Below, one piece after another: positions 31,138 to 38,492 of a stretch of DNA of 64,000 nucleotides. How positions within the stretch are numbered: position 1 is the stretch's first letter; each line of letters opens with the position of its first letter. The position numbers were made by a program, and so were the translations under genes. The stretch is from the IMG/VR virus record IMGVR_UViG_3300034196_000019, positions 1 through 64,000 of that record. One strand, written 5' to 3'. A model generated the notes under the pieces. It saw only the letters and a program-made list of their open reading frames with translations. It made no database searches and was not told where the DNA came from. This stretch comes from a virus.

Positions 31138-31302
31138 TTAATAATACCCTTTCCGATTGTTTACATATCTACGGTTGTGTTCTCTTTGTAGCCTATCATG
31201 TCGTTCTTGCTGCTCTTTCTGAGACATGTGGCGTAGCCAACCTAGCCCAGTTCCTGTACATTCTCTACACTTGCAAAGGTTATACGGCTTCACCTCTTCC
31301 AT
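31138..31302 (-). CDS. Small Cys-motif protein, 54 aa
   Basis: ATG after GGAGGAATTA. Contains LCKCRECTGTGLGW, a CxCxxCxGxG motif like half of a DnaJ zinc site, then a strongly basic helix. Abuts the next gene. Confidence 0.7.
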   Translation of the reverse strand: MEEVKPYNLCKCRECTGTGLGWLRHMSQKEQQERHDRLQREHNRRYVNNRKGYY

Positions 31303-31315
31303 TAATTCCTCCAAA

Positions 31316-31338
31316 TGAGAATGCCCTCAAGAGAGGGC
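31316..31338 (-). terminator. Terminator-like hairpin
   Basis: GCCCTC/GAGGGC stem (31323-31328 with 31333-31338), minus-strand tail ATTCTCATTT. Follows the 31344-31736 gene. Confidence 0.65.
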
Positions 31339-31343
31339 TGTTG

Positions 31344-31736
31344 TTAATCATAAGCATAGTACAATGTAGGTTCCACATCCTCTTCATACAGAGAATAACC
31401 AATAAAGGTTTTATCTGCTAGCTTCTCGACGTATGGTGTAATCCAATCAAAGAATGCCTCAATTTCCCCATCATAGTTCTTAAGATCAGATCGACTGCAA
31501 AGGAACCATTGCTTTGCGATATCATCATACTTAAAGCTCGTTGTAGCGAAAGGTTGGTGGTAGTAGCTTGAGCAAGTCAACAAAGCACCCCACCGCGGCT
31601 TATTGAATAGAGGGTGATTGGGTAGGTATACTGGGTACTCTTCCTCTCCCACCATCCCTTTCAATAAGTCCACCACATCATCAGGAACATCCTCTTTCAG
31701 TGTCACCTTTACAAACATCTCTGTATACATGCCCAT
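31344..31736 (-). CDS. Hypothetical protein, 130 aa
   Basis: ATG after AGGAGATAAATAGT. Begins MGMYTEMFVKVTLKEDVPDD; alpha-beta, with HPLFNKPRWGALLTCSSYYH and a Trp/Tyr-rich acidic C terminus. Similar small proteins with an MGMYTE opening are found in many phages, function unknown. Confidence 0.8.
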   Translation of the reverse strand: MGMYTEMFVKVTLKEDVPDDVVDLLKGMVGEEEYPVYLPNHPLFNKPRWGALLTCSSYYHQPFATTSFKYDDIAKQWFLCSRSDLKNYDGEIEAFFDWITPYVEKLADKTFIGYSLYEEDVEPTLYYAYD

Positions 31737-31757
31737 ACTATTTATCTCCTATTTTGA

Positions 31758-31946
31758 TTAAGGGTTCCCAGCTTTCCAAATACCTTGTTCCTCCCTCCTA
31801 CGTTCAATTTCCAACAGCTCAGCCTCTTGCTGTTCATCGCTCATATTTTGCTTATAAGCAGCCTTGCGCTTCTTTAGCCAAGCCGCTTTCCCAAGAGAGA
31901 TAAGGGCGTCTGCATTAGATGAGATACGTTGTTCCAGGGTAATCAT
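31758..31946 (-). CDS. Small basic helical protein, 62 aa
   Basis: ATG after GAGGTTGA in an ATGA overlap. Begins MITLEQRISSNADALISLGK; basic coiled-coil-like helix (WLKKRKAAYKQNMSDEQQEA). No family recognised. Confidence 0.7.
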   Translation of the reverse strand: MITLEQRISSNADALISLGKAAWLKKRKAAYKQNMSDEQQEAELLEIERRREEQGIWKAGNP

Positions 31947-32149
31947 TCAACCTCACGCACTCGCTCAAATACGAGATTGTAGCACTCTAGAACCTCTTCT
32001 GACCTTGCTAGAGACCAAGGGAGAATAGCTGAAGTACTTACTCCCCATTTACCCTCAATATTATTATTCATACAGATAATTTCTCTTTTGTCCACAGTAC
32101 CAATTACTTCTTGCCAAGTACCGTGATCAATATATTCCACTTTAATCAT
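31943..32149 (-). CDS. Hypothetical protein, 68 aa
   Basis: ATG after GGAGATACGAA. Begins MIKVEYIDHGTWQEVIGTVD; beta-type. No family recognised. Confidence 0.75.
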   Translation of the reverse strand: MIKVEYIDHGTWQEVIGTVDKREIICMNNNIEGKWGVSTSAILPWSLARSEEVLECYNLVFERVREVE

Positions 32150-32174
32150 TTCGTATCTCCTGTTTATTAATTAT

Positions 32175-32339
32175 TCAAACATAACACAAAGAAAAGCTAA
32201 AGAACCAAACGCCCATATTCTCGCTATATTCTACCTTTGGCTGCTTAGTTTCAGGGAGAGCCATCTTGTAGCACAAGCGGAGGCAAGCAATCTCTGAACC
32301 GTACACGTACATTGTGTTGTCAATTTGCTCGCATACCAC
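32175..32339 (-). CDS. Hypothetical protein, 54 aa
   Basis: GTG start overlapping the upstream TAG stop (TAGTG). Begins MVCEQIDNTMYVYGSEIACL; Cys- and Tyr-containing, ending FFSFSLCYV. Upstream in the same frame the sequence still looks coding (RGCTYYYIV), so a frameshift relative to the 27-aa gene is possible. Confidence 0.5.
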   Translation of the reverse strand: MVCEQIDNTMYVYGSEIACLRLCYKMALPETKQPKVEYSENMGVWFFSFSLCYV

Positions 32340-32422
32340 TATGTAATAGTACGTACATCCTCTTTTGTGAAGGCTTTGTAAGAGGAAGCAAGATGGGAAA
32401 GTTGAATTTTAGTGGCTTGCAT
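32339..32422 (-). CDS. Tiny protein, 27 aa
   Basis: ATG after AAAGGACTTACCACC, 40 bases behind a good promoter. MQATKIQLSHLASSYKAFTK then EDVRTIT and TAG. Position at the start of a transcript suggests a real leader gene or the 5' part of the next gene. Confidence 0.5.
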   Translation of the reverse strand: MQATKIQLSHLASSYKAFTKEDVRTIT

Positions 32423-32463
32423 GGTGGTAAGTCCTTTGGTACGTTTCTGTTTGGTATGTGAGT

Positions 32464-32491
32464 ATTCTAACAGAACCATCAGCCTATGCAA
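32464..32491 (-). promoter_or_regulatory. Promoter, TTGCAT-N16-TAGAAT
   Basis: -35 TTGCAT at 32486-32491, -10 TAGAAT at 32464-32469, minus strand. Confidence 0.7.
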
Positions 32492-32544
32492 GTATTATTC
32501 TCTCAGACTACCTATTATTTCAAAGAGAAACAGCCTATTTCTAA

Positions 32545-32575
32545 TGCTTTTTAGCCCCTAAAAGGCGCGATAATC
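32545..32575. repeat. Dispersed intergenic repeat, copy C (partial)
   Basis: TGCTTTTTAGCCCCTAAAAG then GCGCGATAATC, matching the first part of copies at 63044 and 8579. It also forms a 9-bp hairpin GCTTTTTAG-CCC-CTAAAAGGC. Confidence 0.5.
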
Positions 32576-32606
32576 TTTTGTCTAGACTATCCTACTGCTT
32601 AAGGGT

Positions 32607-32795
32607 TTAGTCCTCTAAATAGCTATCAGGAACGTCATTCTCTGCATCTTCAAAACCAGCGCAATAAGCTGAGTGACCACCTTCTTTATGCTCTGAGCAC
32701 CAGTCACTGTAATCAATCTTGATATTACCATTGATATAATCATTATAACCAAGATCATATGCTTTTTCATTTACATTGAGTTGTTCAGTAGTCAT
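32607..32795 (-). CDS. Hypothetical acidic protein, 62 aa
   Basis: ATG at 32795 after TGGAGATTGAGAAG; the longer frame overlaps its own promoter. Begins MTTEQLNVNEKAYDLGYNDY, with DWCSEHKEGGHSAYCAGFED. The 'AYDxGYxDY...W....YxxGFxDA' pattern is common in small phage proteins of unknown function. Confidence 0.75.
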   Translation of the reverse strand: MTTEQLNVNEKAYDLGYNDYINGNIKIDYSDWCSEHKEGGHSAYCAGFEDAENDVPDSYLED

Positions 32796-32833
32796 CTTCT
32801 CAATCTCCAGGGTTATTTGCTTTCTTGTGACTA

Positions 32834-32861
32834 ATTCTACAGCACACATATTCCCTGTCAA
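32834..32861 (-). promoter_or_regulatory. Promoter, TTGACA-N16-TAGAAT
   Basis: TTGACA at 32856-32861, TAGAAT at 32834-32839, minus strand, 16-base spacer; 39 bases upstream of the 32795 start. Confidence 0.8.
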
Positions 32862-32891
32862 CAGATATTTTCATGAGAATTGAGATTATTT

Positions 32892-32921
32892 TAGACAAAG
32901 AAAAGCCCCGCAAAGCGGGGC
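32892..32921 (-). terminator. Rho-independent terminator
   Basis: GCCCCGC-AAA-GCGGGGC stem (32905-32921) and TTTTCTTTG on the minus strand, 8 bases after the 32929-33291 stop. Confidence 0.92.
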
Positions 32922-32928
32922 AGTATTC

Positions 32929-33291
32929 TTAAGCGGCAACAGCTTGAACATTCTGAAATTCTGTAGTACCCCCAGCAGACGGTGTACCACCTGAACCAGG
33001 GCCTCCATTATTAGGACCACCCCCCTTTGGAGGCTTTCCACTAGGAGGACGCGGCTTGTCATCTCCATTAAGTCCTTTCATCTTATGATAAAGCCACGCA
33101 TAGCGTTTCTGAGACTCTTTGTCAAGAGGAAAGCTAACGGAGATGCTGCCGTCTTCTTTCACAAGCACACTAACCTGTTTAAAGCCTTCAGATTCCTGGA
33201 ATTTGTACGCCTCCAGCAAGCTAGGAGCGACGATAGACAATATGTGACCACTGATACGCATTAGAGATTGATCAATCTTATGATTACTCAT
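32929..33291 (-). CDS. Hypothetical protein with Gly/Pro-rich tail, 120 aa
   Basis: Begins MSNHKIDQSLMRISGHILSI in an ATGA overlap. Residues 1-80 are helical and charged; residues 84-108 are a Pro/Gly/Lys-rich disordered stretch (PPSGKPPKGGGPNNGGPGSG) ending QAVAA. No family recognised. Confidence 0.75.
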   Translation of the reverse strand: MSNHKIDQSLMRISGHILSIVAPSLLEAYKFQESEGFKQVSVLVKEDGSISVSFPLDKESQKRYAWLYHKMKGLNGDDKPRPPSGKPPKGGGPNNGGPGSGGTPSAGGTTEFQNVQAVAA

Positions 33292-33731
33292 TTGATGTCC
33301 TTTTTGGTAGGAGTTTCTGGTTCTTGCAACTCTTTCTTAGCCTTAGCAAGAAGCTGCTTAAGTACATCTACTCCATCGCTTGCTAAGTCTTTAGCCACAG
33401 GATTCTCGATTAGCTTCTCAGTGCCATAAGCTGCCACCATATAGTACATTGTCTTTTCACTTGGGACAAGATTAGCAATTAGAATTGACAACAAACTAAC
33501 CGGAATCAACTTAAAACACAGACTGCTGATACGCTTACATGTGGAAATTTTCTTTACCATGTCTTGTTTCTCATCTTCTGATGCCCATACCGTGGCACTA
33601 TCAAATGTACCAGACAAGAACCCAAAGCCGGCGGCGGTAGACACAAGAAGGCCAATTGAGCCAAGTATGCCAAAAGTCGCTGAAATACTAGGCAGTACAC
33701 CAATCAAATATACAATCAATACTAAGCTCAT
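33288..33731 (-). CDS. Membrane protein, 147 aa
   Basis: ATGA-coupled, GGGGAGAGCAA upstream. Hydrophobic helices at about residues 2-20 (LVLIVYLIGVLPSISATFG), 22-40 and 72-88 (LCFKLIPVSLLSILIANLV), and a charged C terminus ELQEPETPTKKDIK. Inner-membrane protein; topology could suit a holin-type or host-interaction role, unproven. Confidence 0.75.
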   Translation of the reverse strand: MSLVLIVYLIGVLPSISATFGILGSIGLLVSTAAGFGFLSGTFDSATVWASEDEKQDMVKKISTCKRISSLCFKLIPVSLLSILIANLVPSEKTMYYMVAAYGTEKLIENPVAKDLASDGVDVLKQLLAKAKKELQEPETPTKKDIK

Positions 33732-33910
33732 TTGCTCTCCCCTTTTAGTAGTTCTTTCATAAAATTATCGAGCGCAGCAGACTTCTCACAGGATAGGGCA
33801 CCAATAGCCACTCCGGATGTAATTTGAGAATATTTACCGTCTTCAATATCCCGAAGCATGCGGTAAGCTCGGTCCTTTAGGTCATAAATATCAATAACGA
33901 TAGCAGCCAT
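33728..33910 (-). CDS. Hypothetical protein, 60 aa
   Basis: ATG at 33910 after TGGAAATAAAATA, chosen over the longer open frame. Begins MAAIVIDIYDLKDRAYRMLR; helical, ends FMKELLKGESK. No family recognised. Confidence 0.7.
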   Translation of the reverse strand: MAAIVIDIYDLKDRAYRMLRDIEDGKYSQITSGVAIGALSCEKSAALDNFMKELLKGESK

Positions 33911-33914
33911 TATT

Positions 33915-34067
33915 TTATTTCCATTCTGTAAAGTGAGTACGATTCCATCGTTGTTTTCTCTGCTCAAGAGACCAGTAGCCGCTTTTATACATAATAATAC
34001 CGACAAATGTAGATACTATAAACAGTACGATCAGGCCAGCCTGCAAAAATACTTCCCAATGTAACAT
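33915..34067 (-). CDS. Small membrane protein, 50 aa
   Basis: ATG after GAGGAGAGAGAAC. Begins MLHWEVFLQAGLIVLFIVST and continues FVGIIM, one transmembrane helix, then a basic tail (EQRKQRWNRTHFTEWK) expected in the cytoplasm. Confidence 0.7.
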   Translation of the reverse strand: MLHWEVFLQAGLIVLFIVSTFVGIIMYKSGYWSLEQRKQRWNRTHFTEWK

Positions 34068-34078
34068 GTTCTCTCTCC

Positions 34079-34237
34079 TCAAATCTGTTTAATTAGCTTA
34101 GCTTTACTTAGATCACTAGGATCATCCACGCAAAGAGTAGCAAGCCATACGGAGGAAGTCAAGCGAGACTTGATGTGAATCACGCCTACATTCTCGCCCA
34201 TGGCTTTATACATTCCGTGCAATCGTGTTGTGATCAT
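34079..34237 (-). CDS. Hypothetical basic protein, 52 aa
   Basis: ATG after GAGGAATTGCC in an ATGA overlap. Begins MITTRLHGMYKAMGENVGVI; beta-type with basic surface (HIKSRLTSSVWLATL). No family recognised. Confidence 0.7.
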   Translation of the reverse strand: MITTRLHGMYKAMGENVGVIHIKSRLTSSVWLATLCVDDPSDLSKAKLIKQI

Positions 34238-34485
34238 GGCAATTCCTCTTCGTTAATTTCTTGAGTCTCAGTATCAATCGAGACAATTTCAAATACTGTT
34301 TCACCAATCTTATGCTTAGTGAGCCAGCCTGTCAATCCTTTTTCATCTTCCCATGCTGATAAGTATTGTGCATTGTGAGAAGATGTATTGAGGATAGCAT
34401 CTGCTTTATTTGAGGCCGTGTCAATATAATAATCAGAACACAGGGACATTATGCATACCACTGCGACAGATGCAAAGACAGGCAT
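34234..34485 (-). CDS. Small exported or membrane protein, 83 aa
   Basis: ATG after TAGGAGAAAGTAA. N-terminal hydrophobic segment MPVFASVAVVCIMSLCSDYY could be a signal or anchor; the rest is polar and acidic (SIDTETQEINEEELP). Function unknown. Confidence 0.7.
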   Translation of the reverse strand: MPVFASVAVVCIMSLCSDYYIDTASNKADAILNTSSHNAQYLSAWEDEKGLTGWLTKHKIGETVFEIVSIDTETQEINEEELP

Positions 34486-34502
34486 TTACTTTCTCCTAAT
34501 AA

Positions 34503-34763
34503 TCAGCGTTCGTACACTACACCATCATCACACAAATAGCTAGTCTTTCCTGGGATGTATGTATTTACTGTAACAATTTGAGTAGTTGAGCCAGCTATTA
34601 ATCCAGATGTTGTAGATACTGTGCCAGATGTTTTACTAACGATCTTGCAATTATGTTCTTTTGAGAACTTATCCCACCGCTCAATTTCGTTAACACTTAC
34701 CCATACAAACAAGGCAAATACCAGCAGACAACCCAGGACAATGCCAATCTTTTTAATACTCAT
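34503..34763 (-). CDS. Small membrane-anchored protein, 86 aa
   Basis: ATG after GGAGAGACTAA. Basic start, one transmembrane helix (IGIVLGCLLVFALFVWVSV), then a periplasmic-type Ser/Thr-rich domain with two Cys (HNCKIVSKTSGTVSTTSG ... SYLCDDGVVYER). The 'C ... YLCDDGV.YwR' ending occurs in many short phage proteins. Role unknown. Confidence 0.8.
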   Translation of the reverse strand: MSIKKIGIVLGCLLVFALFVWVSVNEIERWDKFSKEHNCKIVSKTSGTVSTTSGLIAGSTTQIVTVNTYIPGKTSYLCDDGVVYER

Positions 34764-34845
34764 TTAGTCTCTCCGTATATGGTTAGCTACATCTATAAGC
34801 GCATTTTTGCTAGAGCGTGTTAGCTACACTGGCTCTGACAGTCTT

Positions 34846-34932
34846 TCACTTTGTACATATGATATATGCGACAACTGTTACTGCTAAACACAAAGGAACC
34901 ATGAAAATAATTGCTAAGCTTAATATTAACAT
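34846..34932 (-). CDS. Tiny membrane peptide, 28 aa
   Basis: ATG overlaps the previous stop (ATGTTAA). MLILSLAIIFMVPLCLAVTV then VAYIICTK: almost pure transmembrane helix. Coupling supports expression. Confidence 0.5.
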   Translation of the reverse strand: MLILSLAIIFMVPLCLAVTVVAYIICTK

Positions 34933-35066
34933 ATAGCTACCAGAACCATATTGTAAATCATCCAGCTTGTGATAGCCACTGTCAACAGTACAGGAATTCC
35001 CACGACAATGCCAAATACTGTAGATAGGGTACATAGTAGTATACGTTCTTGCTTATGTGTGAGCAT
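34926..35066 (-). CDS. Small membrane protein, 46 aa
   Basis: ATG after TTGGAGAGTATC. Charged start MLTHKQERILLCTLSTVFGI then a long hydrophobic segment. First gene behind the promoter at 35098-35126. Confidence 0.65.
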   Translation of the reverse strand: MLTHKQERILLCTLSTVFGIVVGIPVLLTVAITSWMIYNMVLVAIC

Positions 35067-35097
35067 GATACTCTCCAATTATTTATTTGTTGTAGCA

Positions 35098-35126
35098 ATC
35101 TTATTGGAATGTTCTCAATGGGTCAA
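35098..35126 (-). promoter_or_regulatory. Promoter, TTGACC-N17-TAAGAT
   Basis: TTGACC at 35121-35126, 17-base spacer, TAAGAT at 35098-35103, minus strand. Confidence 0.65.
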
Positions 35127-35141
35127 GAATATTCTGTAAGG

Positions 35142-35360
35142 TTACTTGCTCTGCTGTTCGTCAATATCAGCAGCAAAACTGAAGAACATCAAGCCAATTT
35201 CTCGCAAGTCTTGTCGAGTGAGACCTGTCAAGCTGGAGGAAACAGCAGGATATCCGTTGTAGTCTGCGCAAATTGACAGGGAAGTACGGGCGTCTTCATC
35301 TGAACTAACTTCAACTGAGATGCCACCATTATCAATGTGACGATGATATGTCTTTTTCAT
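35142..35360 (-). CDS. Hypothetical protein, 72 aa
   Basis: ATG after AAAGGAGATAAATAA. Begins MKKTYHRHIDNGGISVEVSS; two beta strands then a helix. No family recognised. A TTGACA and a TAGAAT lie upstream (35415-35445) but are only 12 bases apart, so that promoter is doubtful. Confidence 0.75.
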   Translation of the reverse strand: MKKTYHRHIDNGGISVEVSSDEDARTSLSICADYNGYPAVSSSLTGLTRQDLREIGLMFFSFAADIDEQQSK

Positions 35361-35491
35361 TTATTTATCTCCTTTAATAAGAGACGTTGTGTCTCTGTGT
35401 GTACTGGGTATGTGTGATGAATTCTAGAGGGTCACCCCTGTCAAGCAAAGAATTGGGGGAATTTGTATTTATTTTAGAGCTTTATTCTGGG

Positions 35492-35518
35492 CGAAAGAAA
35501 GCCCCGCAATGCGGGGCT
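35492..35518 (-). terminator. Rho-independent terminator
   Basis: AGCCCCGC-AAT-GCGGGGCT (35500-35518) with TTTCTTTCG on the minus strand; CCAGAATAAAG follows. Confidence 0.9.
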
Positions 35519-35523
35519 ATTGT

Positions 35524-35712
35524 TCAAACATGGGTTACTCTATACAGACTACTCACTTCTGGGAAGGTCTCGTATCCATTGTGCTCAGGGGTACGCCAAC
35601 AGGTGTCCATTTTGTATGCAACAATTACACCATCTTCATTTACAACATACTCAGCAGCAAAGAACTGCTCATCCTCAAGACCATAATGTGTTGCAATGTA
35701 TTCCTCAAACAT
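35524..35712 (-). CDS. Hypothetical acidic protein, 62 aa
   Basis: ATG after AAGGAGGGAGT. Begins MFEEYIATHYGLEDEQFFAA; acidic first half, beta in the second (GVIVAYKMDTCWRTPEH). No family recognised. Confidence 0.75.
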   Translation of the reverse strand: MFEEYIATHYGLEDEQFFAAEYVVNEDGVIVAYKMDTCWRTPEHNGYETFPEVSSLYRVTHV

Positions 35713-35721
35713 ACTCCCTCC

Positions 35722-35931
35722 TTATTTAATTTTCTTAGCTGCTTTGGCTAGATGTTCAATACCCTTGAACCAATCTTGGAGGATACTGTCGTCATTACCC
35801 AGATACAGGTCAGCCTCAAGAAATACTTCCCCATGAACGCAAGCGTTATTCAGAGCTACAGCTAACCCTTGAGCACCATGTTCCATGATAATTGCTTTGA
35901 TCAGAGATTCAGCGAGAGCATACTTAGACAT
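35722..35931 (-). CDS. Hypothetical helical protein, 69 aa
   Basis: ATG after TAGGAGAAACAAA. Begins MSKYALAESLIKAIIMEHGA; helical, ending EHLAKAAKKIK. First gene behind its promoter. No family recognised. Confidence 0.75.
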   Translation of the reverse strand: MSKYALAESLIKAIIMEHGAQGLAVALNNACVHGEVFLEADLYLGNDDSILQDWFKGIEHLAKAAKKIK

Positions 35932-35976
35932 TTTGTTTCTCCTATTAGGAAGGCTTATCCTCCCCTCTTGTTACCC

Positions 35977-36004
35977 ATTCTAGAGGATTTTAGAGGGGAG
36001 TCAA
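35977..36004 (-). promoter_or_regulatory. Promoter, TTGACT-N16-TAGAAT
   Basis: TTGACT at 35999-36004, TAGAAT at 35977-35982, 16-base spacer, minus strand, preceded by AAAATAATCC. It overlaps the 3' edge of the HNH gene region. Confidence 0.8.
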
Positions 36005-36007
36005 GGA

Positions 36008-36793
36008 TTATTTTACAAGATGTGCATATTGACTCCATGGACCGACAAGCTTGAGTAGCACTGACTTAGCCTTGTTTGTCTTCCAGTCAGATTTAAGCTG
36101 CCTCACGTAGATACCTGTTAGCTCTAGATTGAAACTCTCTTGCACACTCTCTAGGATTTCTTCAGTAGACACATAGAAATTGTCAGCAATAAACTTCTTG
36201 ACTTCTTCGCTCACCTTTAGTACAGATTTGTGTGGTCTAAAGAGTGCTGCATAGTTGTCACCAACCAAGTGATACCTTTTTCTAATAGTGCTAGGAGCAA
36301 AACCTAGTTCTCTGCTGTGCTCAGTCAGGCTGACGAGTTCTCCGTTAACAGTTATCCGAATAGTGTCCTCTTTATTCAACCCCTGCTTTTCTTTCTCAAT
36401 CCAGATGCAGTTCTCTTTAGAGTATCCAAGATTTACATCCTTTCTCTCTATAGACAACCCTGGAGAATAAGTATCTAGCATGTCTTCCTTAAACTTATCC
36501 CAGGATAGCCAACTATCACACACTTTAATACCCCTACCACCATACCTATGATAATACTCACTGCCTTGGTTATTACAACGATCAAGCATTTTCAAATAGA
36601 TATGGTTCAACAAGCTACCAGTGTTACTTTGGTCCCCGTTCCTGCGCTTAGGTAGGTAATCTACGTTGAACCCCTTAAGATACTTCCTATTACACAGCTT
36701 GCAGTAGTTTTGGTAACCATCATTACCTCTTGACCACCTGCTAAACTCTGCAACAGGCTTAGTATCCTTACAACCTGTACACTTTTTATTCAT
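36008..36793 (-). CDS. HNH homing endonuclease with N-terminal zinc finger, 261 aa
   Basis: ATG after GATAGGGGAATT. Residues 3-40 hold CTGCKDTKPVAEFSRW and YCKLCNRKY (zinc finger), followed by the HNH-type domain YHRYGGRGIKVCDSWLSWDK, SIERKDVNLGYSKENCIWI, and an HTH-like segment SLTEHSRELGFAPSTIRKRY. The C-terminal 90 residues are unassigned. It sits directly downstream of nrdA, a usual target gene for homing elements. Free-standing, not intron-borne. Confidence 0.9.
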   Translation of the reverse strand: MNKKCTGCKDTKPVAEFSRWSRGNDGYQNYCKLCNRKYLKGFNVDYLPKRRNGDQSNTGSLLNHIYLKMLDRCNNQGSEYYHRYGGRGIKVCDSWLSWDKFKEDMLDTYSPGLSIERKDVNLGYSKENCIWIEKEKQGLNKEDTIRITVNGELVSLTEHSRELGFAPSTIRKRYHLVGDNYAALFRPHKSVLKVSEEVKKFIADNFYVSTEEILESVQESFNLELTGIYVRQLKSDWKTNKAKSVLLKLVGPWSQYAHLVK

Positions 36794-36803
36794 AATTCCC
36801 CTA

Positions 36804-38492
36804 TCACTGACAAACTACACATTCCCCATTTGAACCCTGTACACCAGCCATCCCGTAAATATAGTACAACCCGTGGATATCCTCATCCTCAATTGCTGTC
36901 TGATGCAGGCGCGCAATCTCATCCTCAGAGCTTTCCGAAGAGATGTATAGGTTTAGGCTCTGCCATTGGCACAAATGCCGCCCCCGCTGTGCTGCTTGTC
37001 GTAAGATAGCATACTGATCAATCTCAAAGGAGGTTTTGAACACTTGCTTCACTTCATCAGACAACCAAGAAACCTTTTGTACGCTCCCCATTGCTTCCCG
37101 TACTTCTTTGATACGTTCTTTAGTGTACAGACCATTAGCTTTAAGATAGTCCAAGAACACTGGGTTTACTCGATCAATCTCCCCCGCTGCTGTACGCTGC
37201 GTCTTAACCATTGCATCGTCTGGGTTAATACCCTCAGAGCAACCGCCCATAATCAGGGCTGTGGATTTTGTTGGAGCGATTGCAAGACGGTGTGTATTAG
37301 CTACACCATACCCTTTACACCACAATGGCTCACCGTACACGCTAGCAATCCACTTGGAGGCTTCCAGGCTATCATCTTTCAGCTTCTTAAAGATCTTATT
37401 GTTAAGGTACAAAGCGTCAAAGGATTCAAATGGAAGCATTTTCATCTGATACAGCGTGGATAGACCGCAAGCCCCCAATCCCAATGCACGGCTATTCTTA
37501 GTAAAAGCTACAGCCTTTTCTAGCCCTGAGATATTCTTAGCTTTCTCAATAAACTCTTGTGCCACACAATCTAAGAATACAGTGGAGATAAATACTGCAT
37601 CTGTATCTTTCCATTCGTCCCACTTAGCAAGGTTCATACTCGCAAGAACACAAGTATAAGTGAAGTCCTTACTACTGTGTAGACAAATCTCATTACAGAG
37701 CTGTGCAGCTTTAACATCCAATCCAAGGTCTACATACATTTGAGGACGACGACGACCCACCTTACTAGGAAAAAACATGTACCCTTTGCCTGTTACCATC
37801 TTGGTCTTTTGCAGTTTCTTGAATCGGAGGTTTATTTCCTCATTCCCCTGGTTAGCAAGCTCTGTATCAGAGTCATACCAGTTCCAACCAATGTTAACAC
37901 CGTCATCGTGTGCTGCAAGGTAGTCACACACCTCATGGAAGTCACCATGAGAGATTGGCAGATAAGTGGCACAACTACCGCGTCGTGCCGTCCCCTGGGC
38001 TACATATTCCATATCTTTCACCAAGCCTTCAATAACAGGAAGAACACCCGAAGACTTACCACCTGCTTCGATTGTAGCGCCTCGTGGTCGGATATCCCCA
38101 AGATAACCTGAAGTACCAAAACCATGCTTGGTCAGGATTGCAATCTCATGTTTTGCTTTGTAGATGCCATCAATACTATCAGGGAAATAACTACCAGCAC
38201 AGCTAACAGGAAGACCACGAGTAGTACCAGTATTAGATAGGATTGGAGTGGACGGGGACAACCAACCTTTCCACATAATATCAAAGAACTTATCTTTCCA
38301 CACCTCTGGTTCTGGTGTATGTACAGCAAGAGTGGAGGCAATCCGCATATATTGTTCCTTAGGGTGATCTGCTTTATACAGATACTTCTCCTTAAAGAGC
38401 TGCCAACTAGCTGTAGACCAGTGTGCGGGAATAGTACCATCTTGCTGCATCTTCTTACGTTCTTTACTTAGAGTCTCATAACTAGTTGTCAC
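36804..38492 (-). CDS. nrdA: Class I ribonucleotide reductase large subunit, about 562 aa
   Basis: The GTG at 38492 overlaps the nrdB stop (GTGA); an ATG at 38507 lies further upstream. Radical-enzyme signatures: VSCAGSYFP and TCVLASMNL (redox Cys pair), LCNEI (thiyl Cys/Glu), GLYYIYG (Tyr pair of the radical path) and a C-terminal ECVVCQ (thioredoxin-reducible CxxC). It is shorter than cellular NrdA (about 750 aa) and lacks the N-terminal ATP cone, so dATP inhibition is probably absent, as in many phages. Operon: thyX, 142-aa protein, NrdH-like, nrdB, nrdA. Confidence 0.93.
   Translation of the reverse strand: MTTSYETLSKERKKMQQDGTIPAHWSTASWQLFKEKYLYKADHPKEQYMRIASTLAVHTPEPEVWKDKFFDIMWKGWLSPSTPILSNTGTTRGLPVSCAGSYFPDSIDGIYKAKHEIAILTKHGFGTSGYLGDIRPRGATIEAGGKSSGVLPVIEGLVKDMEYVAQGTARRGSCATYLPISHGDFHEVCDYLAAHDDGVNIGWNWYDSDTELANQGNEEINLRFKKLQKTKMVTGKGYMFFPSKVGRRRPQMYVDLGLDVKAAQLCNEICLHSSKDFTYTCVLASMNLAKWDEWKDTDAVFISTVFLDCVAQEFIEKAKNISGLEKAVAFTKNSRALGLGACGLSTLYQMKMLPFESFDALYLNNKIFKKLKDDSLEASKWIASVYGEPLWCKGYGVANTHRLAIAPTKSTALIMGGCSEGINPDDAMVKTQRTAAGEIDRVNPVFLDYLKANGLYTKERIKEVREAMGSVQKVSWLSDEVKQVFKTSFEIDQYAILRQAAQRGRHLCQWQSLNLYISSESSEDEIARLHQTAIEDEDIHGLYYIYGMAGVQGSNGECVVCQ

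Noticed and set aside
35415-35445. TTGACA and TAGAAT upstream of 35142-35360 as a promoter
   Set aside because: Only 12 bases lie between them, too short for sigma70; left as doubtful.
36804-38492. Truncation of NrdA, because it is much shorter than cellular enzymes
   Set aside because: All catalytic Cys, the Tyr pair and the C-terminal CxxC are present; only the N-terminal ATP cone is absent, as in many phages.
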